Of a stretch of 64,000 bases of DNA, positions 1-9,087 are shown one piece after another (positions within the stretch are counted from its first letter, which is position 1; the number at the start of each line of letters is the position of its first letter). A program made the translations under genes and the position numbers. The stretch spans positions 1-64,000 of the forward strand of contig VHIT02000033.1 in NCBI GenBank assembly GCA_009768925.2, written 5' to 3'. This DNA is from Cryptosporidium bovis (taxonomy: Eukaryota > Apicomplexa > Conoidasida > Eucoccidiorida > Cryptosporidiidae). The notes under the pieces were generated by a model, which saw only the letters and a list, made by a program, of their open reading frames with translations, did not search any database and had not been told where the DNA came from.

Positions 1-327
1 CGAGATATGCAAAATATCATCTTTGATATCTACAATACTTCCACTCAAACGAAACACGCCATTCCATGGTCGTACATTCATGCTCAACCTCAATACTACG
101 GAAACCGTAACAATACAACACCTCAAAAGAATCAGGCGTGCTTACAGATTCGCAAAGAGTTCACGAAAAACTGCAACACTTAGAGTCACAAACAAACCGT
201 GCGGTTCAACCAAACGCCATTTCAAATCGAAACTGACGCCAACGAACCAACAACAACTGTCAACAGACTACTTCACGAAGGTACCGGGAATTCCAGGTTG
301 AAAATTTATTACCCCGGAAAATAAAAA
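1..327 (+). CDS. Possible 3' end of an unidentified gene, frame uncertain (partial, window edge)
   Basis: By hand count this edge is about 43% G+C, far above the rest of the window, and it is rich in A and C with little T, as a sense strand might be. Frame 1 reads as N/Q/T-rich protein from the window edge, meets one TAG at 181-183, and then continues open in the same frame to TAA at 325-327. Frame 2 is open from the edge to TGA at 299-301 but gives an Arg/Lys-rich peptide. I cannot decide between a real stop at TAG, a degraded gene, a TAG lying at an intron acceptor (the local sequence is TTAG), or the frame-2 reading. A run of 14 A follows at about 323-336. Convergent with the LSm7 gene. 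No family is recognised. Confidence 0.3.
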
Positions 328-410
328 AAAAAAAAACACCGGGGCAGGTTCTGAGATTTTCCATAAATGAATAAGCAATGAAAGTAAATTAAAGTTAAAT
401 CTAATACTAC

Positions 411-810
411 TCAAACTTCGTAAAAGGGGTTATCAATGATTTCATTTCCATCTTTAGGACATATCATTAGAACCTAAAAATAGTTTACTTACTCTAAACC
501 TTAGTTCTATAAACTTACAGTTGCACCCCTGATTACAATTAGCCCTAAATATCTCTTTTTTTCGTTGTTTGTGTTCGAATTATCTAATTATTAGCAAAGA
601 ACGCGTAAATTAATTTATTTTGTACTTAATTCAGATAAAAATGATATTTTTGGACTTACCTGGTATATACTCAACAGTTTCATCCAAAACAAGGTTTGTT
701 ATGCCGTCAAATCCACGCAAGATTCCAGAAACTTCTCTTCCACCGCATAACTTTACTTTGATTTCTTTGTTATTAAATTTGGTTAGTCCTATTACTGTTT
801 TTGATGACAT
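411..810 (-). CDS. LSM7: LSm7, U6 snRNA/mRNA-decay Sm-like protein (three exons)
   Basis: Core member of the LSm2-8 ring (U6 snRNP) and LSm1-7 ring (mRNA decapping and decay). On the minus strand ATG lies at 810-808. Exon 1 is 810-660 (50 codons plus 1 nt), exon 2 583-519, exon 3 473-411 ending in TGA. The introns are 76 nt (659-584) and 45 nt (518-474), both with GTAAGT donors and TTAG acceptors. The spliced frame is 92 residues. Sm1 contains VKLCGGREVSGILRGFD and then NLVLDETVEYIP; Sm2 contains LGLIVIRGATVLMICPKDG. The GGREVSGILKGFD-type block and the LGLVVCRGT-type block are LSm7 hallmarks. Length matches the family (about 100 residues). It is divergent from the PP2C gene over a 134-nt spacer. 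Confidence is high because both splices restore the family signature exactly. Confidence 0.93.
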
Positions 811-944
811 TTTACGATGTTTTATTTTTCCTTTGAGAAAAAAGTTTTACCGCGGTCCTTTAAAGCAATATTTAATCACACATTATAAGCCTACCACTAC
901 ATCTATTAATAGGATCAAGTTTATGGGTTATTATTATACTAATA

Positions 945-2456
945 ATGTCTTGTTTTGCCAATTTAAAGGAGTTAAGTGGATTTAAAGAGGTTGTTTCTGA
1001 TCTTTTAAAGGGCGAGAATACAAAATTTTATTTGGACTTGGGGGTTTGTGAACAGATAAATTTTGATAAAAGCCAATACGTTGAATTTGTAAATCATTAT
1101 TTTATTAATAAGAGAAGAAGCCAAAGATATTTTCCGGACAGAAATTTCTTCAAAATACCACTTTTGATTGACAAAACTGGTAGAATAATGAAGATAGGTT
1201 GGTCTGCAGATTGGAGTAGAAATACACTTAATATGGGAAATTCTGAGTTTGTGGCATTAATGAAACAAAGTTTCAGATTCATCTACATATATGTTGTATA
1301 TGGGATTAACAAAGATGGAAATACTCCTCCAAGGATGACGGCAGGGAATAAATTGCAAACTGAGAAACGTGACCCACTTTCAATTGATTTAAATTACGGT
1401 CGTTTCGAATCTCAAGGAACAAGAAGTTATATGGAAGACAGAACATTTGTTTCTCTAGATGTATTAAATACTAATAAAAATTCTGTTAATTCCATTAAAC
1501 AAAAAATCCCATTTATTGCTATTTACGATGGGCACAATGGTGAATTTTCTGTAGAATTTCTAAAGAATCATTTACATGTTAACTTTTCAATATCATTCGA
1601 GAGAAGAAAATTTGATGACTGCGTAAAAGACACAGTTGATGCATTGCTTGATGCTTTTGATACTACAGAGAAACAATTGAAGCAACAGTATTTAAAATCA
1701 ATTCACTCTAATTTTGCTGATGAAAATGATTCATCAAAAAAAGTAGATCAGATGAACGATAATTTTGAATTCAGGACTGATAACTACCAGATTAAAAATG
1801 TTTCCAGTGGGTCCACAGCAATAGTTTGTTGTATAGTTTTTTCTACACTTTGTATTTGTAACCTTGGCGATAGTCGCGCAATTCTTTGTAAGGGTGGGCG
1901 AGCGCAGCTACTCACAAAAGACCACAGAATAAAAAGCAACTTAGAGGAACGTGAAAGGGTTAAAAAAGAAGGTGGAACTTTTGATGATGAGGGTTATCTT
2001 TCCGGAAATCTTTCCGTATCAAGAGCATTCGGGAATTGGGATAAAAGTAATGGTGCAAAATTACCTGGTTTAAGTTCAATTCCAGAAATATATATTCACA
2101 CTATTACACGTGAAGATGAGTTCTTAATTATTGCTTGTGATGGAATATTTGAATCAATCACAAATCAAGAAGCAGTTAGTCTTGTAAGAAGATCGCTGGT
2201 AGAGTTTAACAACCCGAATATCGCGGCAGAGAAGTTGGTTAATATTGCACTTCAGAGGCAATCCTTGGATAATCTTTCAGTTGTCGTACTTACACTAACA
2301 TCTCCTAGTTCATCTATTTGTGAGTTAAGTCAAATTAACAATATGGTAAATACGAATAGTAGCAGACAAGCTGATTTTACAAAAAGTTCGATCCAACAGA
2401 ACCATATCTCAAGAAAGGTTTATAACTTTTCAAATCTTAAAAATCTCTTAATGTGA
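945..2456 (+). CDS. PP2C-family Ser/Thr phosphatase with N-terminal extension
   Basis: Metal-dependent (PPM/PP2C) protein phosphatase of 503 residues. The catalytic domain starts near residue 150. Visible motifs are RSYMED (E164, D165), DGHNG (D195), GDSRA (308-312), DH (326-327), the SRAFGNW block (359-365), CDG (D399) and DN (442-443). The usual SRALGD aspartate, a metal ligand in human PP2C alpha (Asp239), is Asn at residue 364 here, which could change the second metal site. The first 140 residues form an extension I cannot assign; the C-terminal 50 residues are low-complexity. ATG at 945 is the first in-frame methionine. It shares a short divergent spacer with LSm7. The second PP2C gene in the window (16112-17473) has the canonical aspartate. 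Substrate unknown. Confidence 0.9.
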   Translation: MSCFANLKELSGFKEVVSDLLKGENTKFYLDLGVCEQINFDKSQYVEFVNHYFINKRRSQRYFPDRNFFKIPLLIDKTGRIMKIGWSADWSRNTLNMGNSEFVALMKQSFRFIYIYVVYGINKDGNTPPRMTAGNKLQTEKRDPLSIDLNYGRFESQGTRSYMEDRTFVSLDVLNTNKNSVNSIKQKIPFIAIYDGHNGEFSVEFLKNHLHVNFSISFERRKFDDCVKDTVDALLDAFDTTEKQLKQQYLKSIHSNFADENDSSKKVDQMNDNFEFRTDNYQIKNVSSGSTAIVCCIVFSTLCICNLGDSRAILCKGGRAQLLTKDHRIKSNLEERERVKKEGGTFDDEGYLSGNLSVSRAFGNWDKSNGAKLPGLSSIPEIYIHTITREDEFLIIACDGIFESITNQEAVSLVRRSLVEFNNPNIAAEKLVNIALQRQSLDNLSVVVLTLTSPSSSICELSQINNMVNTNSSRQADFTKSSIQQNHISRKVYNFSNLKNLLM

Positions 2457-2625
2457 TGAATATTTAATTTACTCAACTAGATGCGTGAATTTTTTTGATT
2501 AACCAATGTTATTACCTTCGTAATTTTTCGATATAATCAGCGTATTTTCACTAACAATATTCAACATAATTAAAACAGATAGAGCAAAAAACGTTGTCAA
2601 ATTAATTATAAGGCTAAATATAAAA

Positions 2626-4167
2626 TCAGGATTCATCTAGTGCCTCTGTCAAAATATCAAGATATTTTAGTTTGGTGGAAACACTATCCATAGGGCCTAC
2701 TTTAAATTGGTTAGTTCTGTTCTCTCGAAGGAGCTCTTCATTTTGGTTTATATTCTTTTTATCTAATAAGGAACTAAGTTCGGTTTTGGCAGAGTAAATA
2801 TCAATTGGATTTCCAGAATGCTGTGTAACGTCATTTTCTGCACTATTTGTACTTCTCATTAAAAATGAGTTTGCACTGTCAAATGGTCTAAAGTAGGGTG
2901 GAATATTTTTATTATATTCGGTATTCCAGTATTGATATGATTTTATACCTTCTCGTGGCTTGGGGAAAGGAGGTATATCCTTTACTTCAAGGTAAGTATT
3001 CCTGGGTGCATATGTTATTTTTGAAAAGCTTGGTAAATTCGCAAGGTAATGAGGTTGGGTGGCAAACGCCATTGGTGAATTTTCAATTGCTCCTGACCCT
3101 TGTATTGTTATATACGCTATATCATCAATCCCACCTAAGAATTTCTTTGAATCATTTATCATGAAACTTCCATTTCCTACTTGTCTAAATGTTGACATTC
3201 CTGGACCTCGAACTATACCACAGTTAATTTTGCGCTTAAATAGAGGTGAGTAACATGAACTCCAAATTCTCCAAAATCCCCTAGCAATAAGCATTGTGCG
3301 ATATCTCCTCTGAAGGAGTTCAAAGAAACGACCTATATTTATTGAGCCTGAATTTTCATGTATTCCTTGTTCGTTTTGGAATGTACTTGAACTCGGAACT
3401 CCATCTGCAATTTGGTGTGATAACCTACAGGTCACTAACTTCCAGGTAATGAATGCTAGAAACTTCCTTCTCTGAAATGCGGAGTATATACTATATATCA
3501 AACTCCATAAATGTCTTGTTACAAGCTCTACATTTAAAGCTATGCAACTACCTGATTCTGATTCAGTATCAGACTCAGATTCAAGCTCGCTTTCTGATCC
3601 GCTATCAATTGCATTATCACTCGTTGAGTTCACATTAGACCCAGTTTTTGGTTTCATTTGGCTTTTTCTCTTTGTAGCCCTACCACTCACTATTTTTTCC
3701 AATTTGGTTGCCTTGTAATTTTTTGCAAGTTCAAGTTGTAGGTTCTTTACTTGCGAGGACAATCTCTCATTTTCAGCCAATAGCAGTAACTGTTCCTGTC
3801 TAAATAAACGTAGTTGTGTTTCATTGTAATGATATTGAGCAGATCTATCTTCACCTATCTTTTTCGCATACGCTATATCTCCGAAAGAAAATTTGTATAA
3901 ACTTCTAAAAGCCCACTTTAAATTTGACGTATTTACGGAGTTTGAATTTGTTATTCCTGAAAGTATCTCGAGAGCCCTACCTTTGCAAAGTGCCACATGT
4001 GTTAGAGCTCTTGCAGCTGATAGTGGAATTGTTTCCTCATGTAATCTTTTTACTTCATTTTCTAACTCAGCCTCAATGGATATGCGTTTCTGCAACTCAT
4101 CTTGTAATTGCTTAACACTCTGTCGCAACTTTTTGTATTCAGTGTACTCTTCATGCCTTGTATCCAT
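2626..4167 (-). CDS. Unidentified protein with N-terminal coiled coil
   Basis: 513 residues from ATG at 4167; the frame is open ten codons further upstream but without another ATG. Residues 1-60 and about 130-165 are heptad-like, charged and rich in Leu/Glu/Lys (LRQSVKQLQDELQKR; ENERLSSQVKNLQLELAK), predicting coiled coil. Near residue 190-215 is an acidic Ser/Glu/Asp repeat (SESELESESDTESES). The middle holds several Trp/Arg-rich helices (for example FWRIWSS) and the C-terminal third is proline-rich and probably disordered. I recognise no family. It is convergent with the PP2C gene and divergent from LTV1. A structural or cytoskeletal role is possible for a coiled-coil protein but is not shown. 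Confidence 0.7.
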   Translation of the reverse strand: MDTRHEEYTEYKKLRQSVKQLQDELQKRISIEAELENEVKRLHEETIPLSAARALTHVALCKGRALEILSGITNSNSVNTSNLKWAFRSLYKFSFGDIAYAKKIGEDRSAQYHYNETQLRLFRQEQLLLLAENERLSSQVKNLQLELAKNYKATKLEKIVSGRATKRKSQMKPKTGSNVNSTSDNAIDSGSESELESESDTESESGSCIALNVELVTRHLWSLIYSIYSAFQRRKFLAFITWKLVTCRLSHQIADGVPSSSTFQNEQGIHENSGSINIGRFFELLQRRYRTMLIARGFWRIWSSCYSPLFKRKINCGIVRGPGMSTFRQVGNGSFMINDSKKFLGGIDDIAYITIQGSGAIENSPMAFATQPHYLANLPSFSKITYAPRNTYLEVKDIPPFPKPREGIKSYQYWNTEYNKNIPPYFRPFDSANSFLMRSTNSAENDVTQHSGNPIDIYSAKTELSSLLDKKNINQNEELLRENRTNQFKVGPMDSVSTKLKYLDILTEALDES

Positions 4168-4552
4168 TTTATTAATTATACCCTTTTTAAATCTCAAAAT
4201 AGGTAGAACTTCGTTACCCAGAAAGATTATTTAAAAAAGTCAGTCCACATGGCATGGTGCGCGCCACAAATATTAGTTCATGTAACTTGAATATTTGATT
4301 AACAGATAATCACAACATCACAATACCTTAGTCTTTAAATCATGATTTACCGTTACGTATATTTTTTATTTCTCTGAACATTGCTCTGTTATTTTATAAG
4401 TTACCTTTTCCTGAAATATTTAAGTGCGAATATCTAATATTATATAATTCTTTTTTTATTCATTAGTTAATTGTTGATATTTCTAGAATATTGAGACCGC
4501 TAATTGCGCTAAGACTTTTGACATTTTCTTGTCATAGATTTTTGACCTACAA
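4168..4552. promoter_or_regulatory. Divergent spacer with E2F-like GCGCGCC element
   Basis: 385 nt between the start codons of the coiled-coil protein (minus) and LTV1 (plus). The sequence is very AT-rich except for TGCGCGCCA at 4258-4266, which resembles the E2F-like TGGCGCCA element reported upstream of many Cryptosporidium genes. No tRNA, hidden exon or repeat was seen. It presumably carries both promoters. Confidence 0.5.
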
Positions 4553-5977
4553 ATGGGAAAGCATATTAAAAAGAAAAATGTCGTCAAGTTAAGATTAGCA
4601 TCTTACTCAGGAAACGGTAGTTCAGATCCTACATGGGTTATAGCTTCGAATAATAATTATACTGGTGAAGAAAAACAAAAAATCAAAAGTTTAGTAGGTG
4701 GTGTTATTTTTACAGATGAGTATGAACCAAATTTACGGATTGAAAAAGATAATTCAAATGTTTTATCCATTAACAAAGTAAATATTAATTCTCCCCTAGA
4801 GATAACAATTGATGAATCTCGAAAAGATGACTACTTTCCTGACGATGGATATGATTATGAACAACATTTATGTAAAATAAATTGTGATAAATTTATTAGA
4901 AATGTAAACAAAAAAATTGGCCATAATGAGAGTCGTGAATCCTTACTTTTGTCATCTACCTCAATACTTGATAATTATGGTGCCACTTTAGACGTTTCGC
5001 AAACACTAAGTGAATTAAATGAAATATTCGATTGCTTCGATGAGGTTGAAGAATTTGATGAATTAAACGATGACTTTATATTGGATGCCACTGGTTTAGA
5101 AAATATGGACGAAGTTGGTAAGAATATTAATGTTTGCGGTTTGTTATGGGGTGAAAATGGCATGAATTTGTCTGGAGAGAAGGAAAAACTGTATGGTGCA
5201 AATGATAAATTAATAGTGGAAAGCAACGATGACGAATTAGAGGATTCTAGCTTATCTTTAAAGGTTTTAGATGATACACTTGTTGAAATTTTGGAGGAAT
5301 ATAATGAAGCAAATATCTTTTCAAATAACAATGAAATCAAAGATCACATCACCGAGATAAATTCAATAAATAATAACAAATATTCATACGATGAATACGA
5401 GCACATACTTGATGAATATATTGGGCAGGCAAAATGTTATGATGTCAAAAACAAACAGGAGAAAGTAATTGATATTAATTTCCCTCTTGAAAGGCATCAA
5501 ATTGAGAAAATAATCTCAATAGTAGATCAAACGAGTTTCGAGAGTTCACCTAAAGAATCAGACATAGAGATTTCTGATAATGAAATTGAAAATGTTTCTC
5601 AAACATCATCTCCATTAACTCATGGTATTGACAATAGACCAAAAAAAGTTGTGATAGCAAAAATCTACCCAACACTTTTACCGTTGAATAACAAAATAGG
5701 GAAGAAAATGACGAGAAGTAAAGTTCATGATAAATACGACTTAATTAACAATAATCCCACACATTCATGCGTTCTTCAAACTAATCGAGATAAAAACGAG
5801 ACCCAAGAAGAAAAAAGAGAGAGAAAAAATGCATTTAAACAAGCCAGGAGAGAAATAAGAGAAATAAAGAGGAGGAATAAGCAAGATGCTAAAAAATTAA
5901 AGAATTCAATCGTCTCAAACTTTCTAGGTGTGAACCCATATGATATTAAGAATGGTTTCAGGCACTTCAGATTCTAA
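4553..5977 (+). CDS. LTV1: LTV1-like 40S ribosome assembly/export factor
   Basis: 474 residues. LTV1 is an assembly factor on pre-40S particles in nucleus and cytoplasm, released after phosphorylation. The N-terminus is short and basic (MGKHIKKKN). The family-typical FDDDYDYxQHL block appears as YFPDDGYDYEQHL at residues 94-106. A long acidic, Asn-rich middle follows, and the C-terminus has a strongly basic helix (EEKRERKNAFKQARREIRE, about residues 417-435) that matches the LTV1 C-terminal ERKxARK-type region. Length is close to human and yeast LTV1 (about 460-475). The call rests on these two anchors and overall layout; the middle is too diverged to judge. It fits with MPP10 nearby as ribosome biogenesis genes, although they are not an operon. 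Confidence 0.78.
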   Translation: MGKHIKKKNVVKLRLASYSGNGSSDPTWVIASNNNYTGEEKQKIKSLVGGVIFTDEYEPNLRIEKDNSNVLSINKVNINSPLEITIDESRKDDYFPDDGYDYEQHLCKINCDKFIRNVNKKIGHNESRESLLLSSTSILDNYGATLDVSQTLSELNEIFDCFDEVEEFDELNDDFILDATGLENMDEVGKNINVCGLLWGENGMNLSGEKEKLYGANDKLIVESNDDELEDSSLSLKVLDDTLVEILEEYNEANIFSNNNEIKDHITEINSINNNKYSYDEYEHILDEYIGQAKCYDVKNKQEKVIDINFPLERHQIEKIISIVDQTSFESSPKESDIEISDNEIENVSQTSSPLTHGIDNRPKKVVIAKIYPTLLPLNNKIGKKMTRSKVHDKYDLINNNPTHSCVLQTNRDKNETQEEKRERKNAFKQARREIREIKRRNKQDAKKLKNSIVSNFLGVNPYDIKNGFRHFRF

Positions 5978-6060
5978 TGGCTTGATGCTTCTCGAGGGGC
6001 TATATGTATAAGAATACATCTTGAGCGCTAAAGTTCATTTCACTTTCAAAATTAATTAAG

Positions 6061-6657
6061 ATGATAATTAGCTCACGCTGGATTTTGTTGAGTTTATTGA
6101 TTGCAGTAGATATATACTGCCAATCAGTACTACTAGGTTGCTATATTGAGAATGGGATTTCCACAGATAATGGAAATAGTTTTAACCCAGGTTTAATAAG
6201 AGATGGCCTGGAGTGCCCACCGAACCATCAAAATATGCGATCTATCTTCATGAATAAATTTGTAAGAAGCAAACTGGACTTGGATAATTTTGGAAGGTCG
6301 TTATATGTTGCGTTTGGTCAATCTCGTGAAATTAGAGGTTTTATGATGACTTCAGCAGGAATGTTTGCAGTTGCAGAAAGAATCTTAATGTCAATTTTCA
6401 TAATTCAATTGATGTTAAGTATTTTTCTTATTCCAATATTAAAAACATTCACAATAATAATTATTGTATTTCTATTAATTAGAGCAATGTTTGCAATATA
6501 TAATTTCCCTGAGCTAATTAATATCCATAGTGTCCCCAAATATGGATTGTCTGCACTTCAAACAATATTATCTAGGATTGATGATAAATTATTTAATTAT
6601 GGAGAGAAAGTACTATATTATTTTGGAATTAACAGCAATGAAACTCATATTTTATAA
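6061..6657 (+). CDS. Small membrane protein with signal peptide, unidentified
   Basis: 198 residues. Residues 1-21 form a hydrophobic signal peptide (ILLSLLIAVDIYCQS). The luminal or extracellular part carries two cysteines beyond the leader (GCYIENG, LECPPNH). Residues about 109-150 form a long hydrophobic stretch that can make two membrane spans separated by IPILKT, followed by a short tail ending ETHIL. It may be a secretory-pathway membrane protein; no family is recognised. The stop codon lies 10 nt from the end of the convergent gene on the minus strand. Confidence 0.75.
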   Translation: MIISSRWILLSLLIAVDIYCQSVLLGCYIENGISTDNGNSFNPGLIRDGLECPPNHQNMRSIFMNKFVRSKLDLDNFGRSLYVAFGQSREIRGFMMTSAGMFAVAERILMSIFIIQLMLSIFLIPILKTFTIIIIVFLLIRAMFAIYNFPELINIHSVPKYGLSALQTILSRIDDKLFNYGEKVLYYFGINSNETHIL

Positions 6658-6667
6658 ATCCAAATTG

Positions 6668-8521
6668 TTATATAACTTGTGGTATTTTCATTTTAGGAAG
6701 GACAAAAAGAGAATGATTCTCGCGTTCAGATTCAGAGTTTGTGAGTTCAAGACAGGATTTATGATACCATCTTCCTCTAACTAATGTTGATTTTGGCACG
6801 TATTTGAATTTACTTGGGTTATAACACTGTGTTTTTACCGTAGACTCTGTTGAAACTGGAAATGCACAAATACCACATAATGGTATGCTACTTGAGTTGT
6901 ACAAATTACAGGATTTATCACTGTTTATGTATTCTAGGCCTTCAAAGTTGCTGCAATCAACTAAACTAATATGATCAGCAATTATACTTGATGATGAAGC
7001 ATCAATACCACATAACTTTAGCTGCTGATAATTTGTATAATCCCATTCAACTTCTTCATGCTTTGCCGGATTACCAAATACCCCCTCTGTTACTGCTTTC
7101 GTCGCAGATGAGAATGTAAATTTGTTCACTGATTGTTCACAATTATTCGTCCTCAATGCGAATCTCTTCCAATTAACTGGAGAAGTACTCGGAAGTTCCA
7201 GTAACAACAAGATATCACGTAGTTTGTTGGTAACTAGACAAAGTTTGTACAATATAGGATGTAAATTTGCACAAGTATTCCAATATTCATCTAAAGTGTC
7301 AAAAAGGGACGTAAGTACGGAGGGGTTATTTTTTAGAAAGCTATTTGCATCTTGACTCAAGCCCAATGGCCATTCGAAGTCATGATTATCACTTCTTTTG
7401 TTTAGAGCATCCTTTCTTAGAGCCTCTAATGTTGCACTATATTTGTGTTCAACAATATCTATTAGCTCCTTTTTTGAGTAAGGAACTAGTATAGATGTAA
7501 TTACTATGATTCTCCATGATGTATTGAGATATTCATATAGACTCTCGAATATTTTATTTGCAAGGTGCGCATCTTTGCTTCGCTCTCTAACGTAGTCGCC
7601 GTATTTGGATAAATTTATTATTGATCCGTCTTTGAATTCAACAATTTCGGAGTACAATAGAAGTTTATTATTAAGATTGTTTAATAAATTTCTCGAAACA
7701 GGTAGCAATCCATCCAAAAATTTTCGAGTATTTCCTACAGATATTGATAGCATAGCATTGCACCAAAGAGTTCCCATTCTCTGTAGTCTTGTTAGCCTAA
7801 TAATGTAAGATCCTAAATTAGGTAACATCCTTCTAATAGCCTTTAATGAATTAACTCTTTTATTTTTGTCATGTACTTTATCAATTTCTTGAAACCTATA
7901 ACCTACTTTTTTTCCAAATTCCGTTTCCTCGTTGTCTACATTAGTTGCCCTATCAATGACATCATTAAGCTTTAATTCATATGAAATCGTGGGTTCAACT
8001 ATTACCTTTTGTAAAAAGGCGAAAGCAAAAGCGTGACCAATGCATTGATTAACATCTGGAACAACCATTACTGATCTTTCCATTCTACTTAATAATCTTC
8101 CAGACCAAGACAATACGTTGGAAAATCTTTGTTTCAGTTGGAAATGATCTTTTTCCTTATCATTTAAATCACCTAACCAATGGAGGTGCTTTGAAATTTG
8201 GTTTTTATCCCATTGAGACTGGCGTTCATCCTGGAAACGGATATGCTGTACCTTTTCAGATAATATTCTAAATTCCTCAAGTTCCTCTTTTATTTGCGTT
8301 TTTCCTACTTGAAATGAATAATTAGAACTAATTGTGGGATTAAAGTTTTCATTTGGAGTACTCCCCTCCAAGGAATAAATTAATGAGTCTACAGTCTTAA
8401 ATATTTGATTATAACAATACCAAGAATATGAATAAAGTTGTGACTTAGAAAGCTTTGAGAGTATATTTAATATATGAATAATTTCATCCAGCGTACACTC
8501 GCGGATTCCCCAATTAATCAT
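6668..8521 (-). CDS. Unidentified 617-residue helical protein with C-terminal CxxC/HxxxC motif
   Basis: ATG at 8521 is the first methionine; six in-frame codons upstream lack an ATG. Most of the protein looks alpha-helical with no recognisable domain. The C-terminus has CGIC, then a further Cys (KTQC), then GRWYHKSC, a spacing that could hold one zinc ion and faintly resembles the C-terminal segment of gamma-synergin-like proteins; I would not name it on that basis. It is divergent from the EGF-like gene, and TGGCGG at 8637-8642 lies in their shared spacer. It is convergent with the small membrane protein. Confidence 0.7.
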   Translation of the reverse strand: MINWGIRECTLDEIIHILNILSKLSKSQLYSYSWYCYNQIFKTVDSLIYSLEGSTPNENFNPTISSNYSFQVGKTQIKEELEEFRILSEKVQHIRFQDERQSQWDKNQISKHLHWLGDLNDKEKDHFQLKQRFSNVLSWSGRLLSRMERSVMVVPDVNQCIGHAFAFAFLQKVIVEPTISYELKLNDVIDRATNVDNEETEFGKKVGYRFQEIDKVHDKNKRVNSLKAIRRMLPNLGSYIIRLTRLQRMGTLWCNAMLSISVGNTRKFLDGLLPVSRNLLNNLNNKLLLYSEIVEFKDGSIINLSKYGDYVRERSKDAHLANKIFESLYEYLNTSWRIIVITSILVPYSKKELIDIVEHKYSATLEALRKDALNKRSDNHDFEWPLGLSQDANSFLKNNPSVLTSLFDTLDEYWNTCANLHPILYKLCLVTNKLRDILLLLELPSTSPVNWKRFALRTNNCEQSVNKFTFSSATKAVTEGVFGNPAKHEEVEWDYTNYQQLKLCGIDASSSSIIADHISLVDCSNFEGLEYINSDKSCNLYNSSSIPLCGICAFPVSTESTVKTQCYNPSKFKYVPKSTLVRGRWYHKSCLELTNSESERENHSLFVLPKMKIPQVI

Positions 8522-8675
8522 ATCAAGTTTAGAAGTCAAAATTCCTAGTATCTGGAAATTTTTACAAGGAAATAGGTATAGTTTCTGTCTCAGGTTTACG
8601 TCATTTCAAAAACAATATTATAGAGATCCAAAGCAATGGCGGTTATTAAAAAAACAAAAAATAAAAACATGTAAA

Positions 8676-9065
8676 ATGATAATAAATAAAATATTATTTA
8701 TTATATCAGCTACTGTTTTTGTCATAACTGAGAGCAAAAAATGTAGTGAGATAACCGCAAGTTCTATCATATTAGATTATTGCAAAAACGGATCGGAATG
8801 CACGATAGAAAATATAGGAGATTCAGATATAAACAATAATATTGTTTGCAATTGTTTATTTGGATATAGTTTACCTGATTGTTCACTCCGTAAGTTAAAT
8901 CCATCACTTTAACTAGTTTATTGTTAATTATTCCTATCAGAACTTCCTGAATCAGATGAAGACGATGAGAACAATACAAAAAATACATGTTGGGTTGAAG
9001 ATCTACTTCAACTTAACCAGTACTTGAATAACTTTAACATTTACAAACATATATTTCAGGGCTGA
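8676..9065 (+). CDS. Small secreted EGF-like protein (two exons)
   Basis: Exon 1 is 8676-8889 and exon 2 8941-9065, joined across a 51-nt intron with GTAAGT donor and ATCAG acceptor (8890-8940). The spliced frame has 112 codons plus TGA at 9063-9065. Without splicing the frame stops after LNPSL at 8912. Residues 1-20 are a signal peptide (ILFIISATVFVITES). Six cysteines follow in EGF order: C23, C36 (CKNGSEC), C42, C58, C60 and C69, with the CxC and GYSLPDC spacing typical of EGF-like modules. Exon 2 adds an acidic tail with one further Cys (TCWVEDLLQ). No transmembrane segment is seen, so it is probably secreted. Calcium-binding residues are not evident. Its partner is unknown. Confidence 0.78.
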
Positions 9066-9087
9066 AAAGTTTTAAAAGATATTACAC

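Noticed and set aside
23-301. Plus-strand 92-codon frame starting at TTG at the window edge
   Set aside because: It has no ATG at its start and competes with the better-looking frame 1; it is recorded only as an alternative reading of the edge feature.
620-985. Plus-strand frame of 121 codons
   Set aside because: It begins at a TTG and is the antisense shadow of LSm7 exon 1, which carries clear family motifs.
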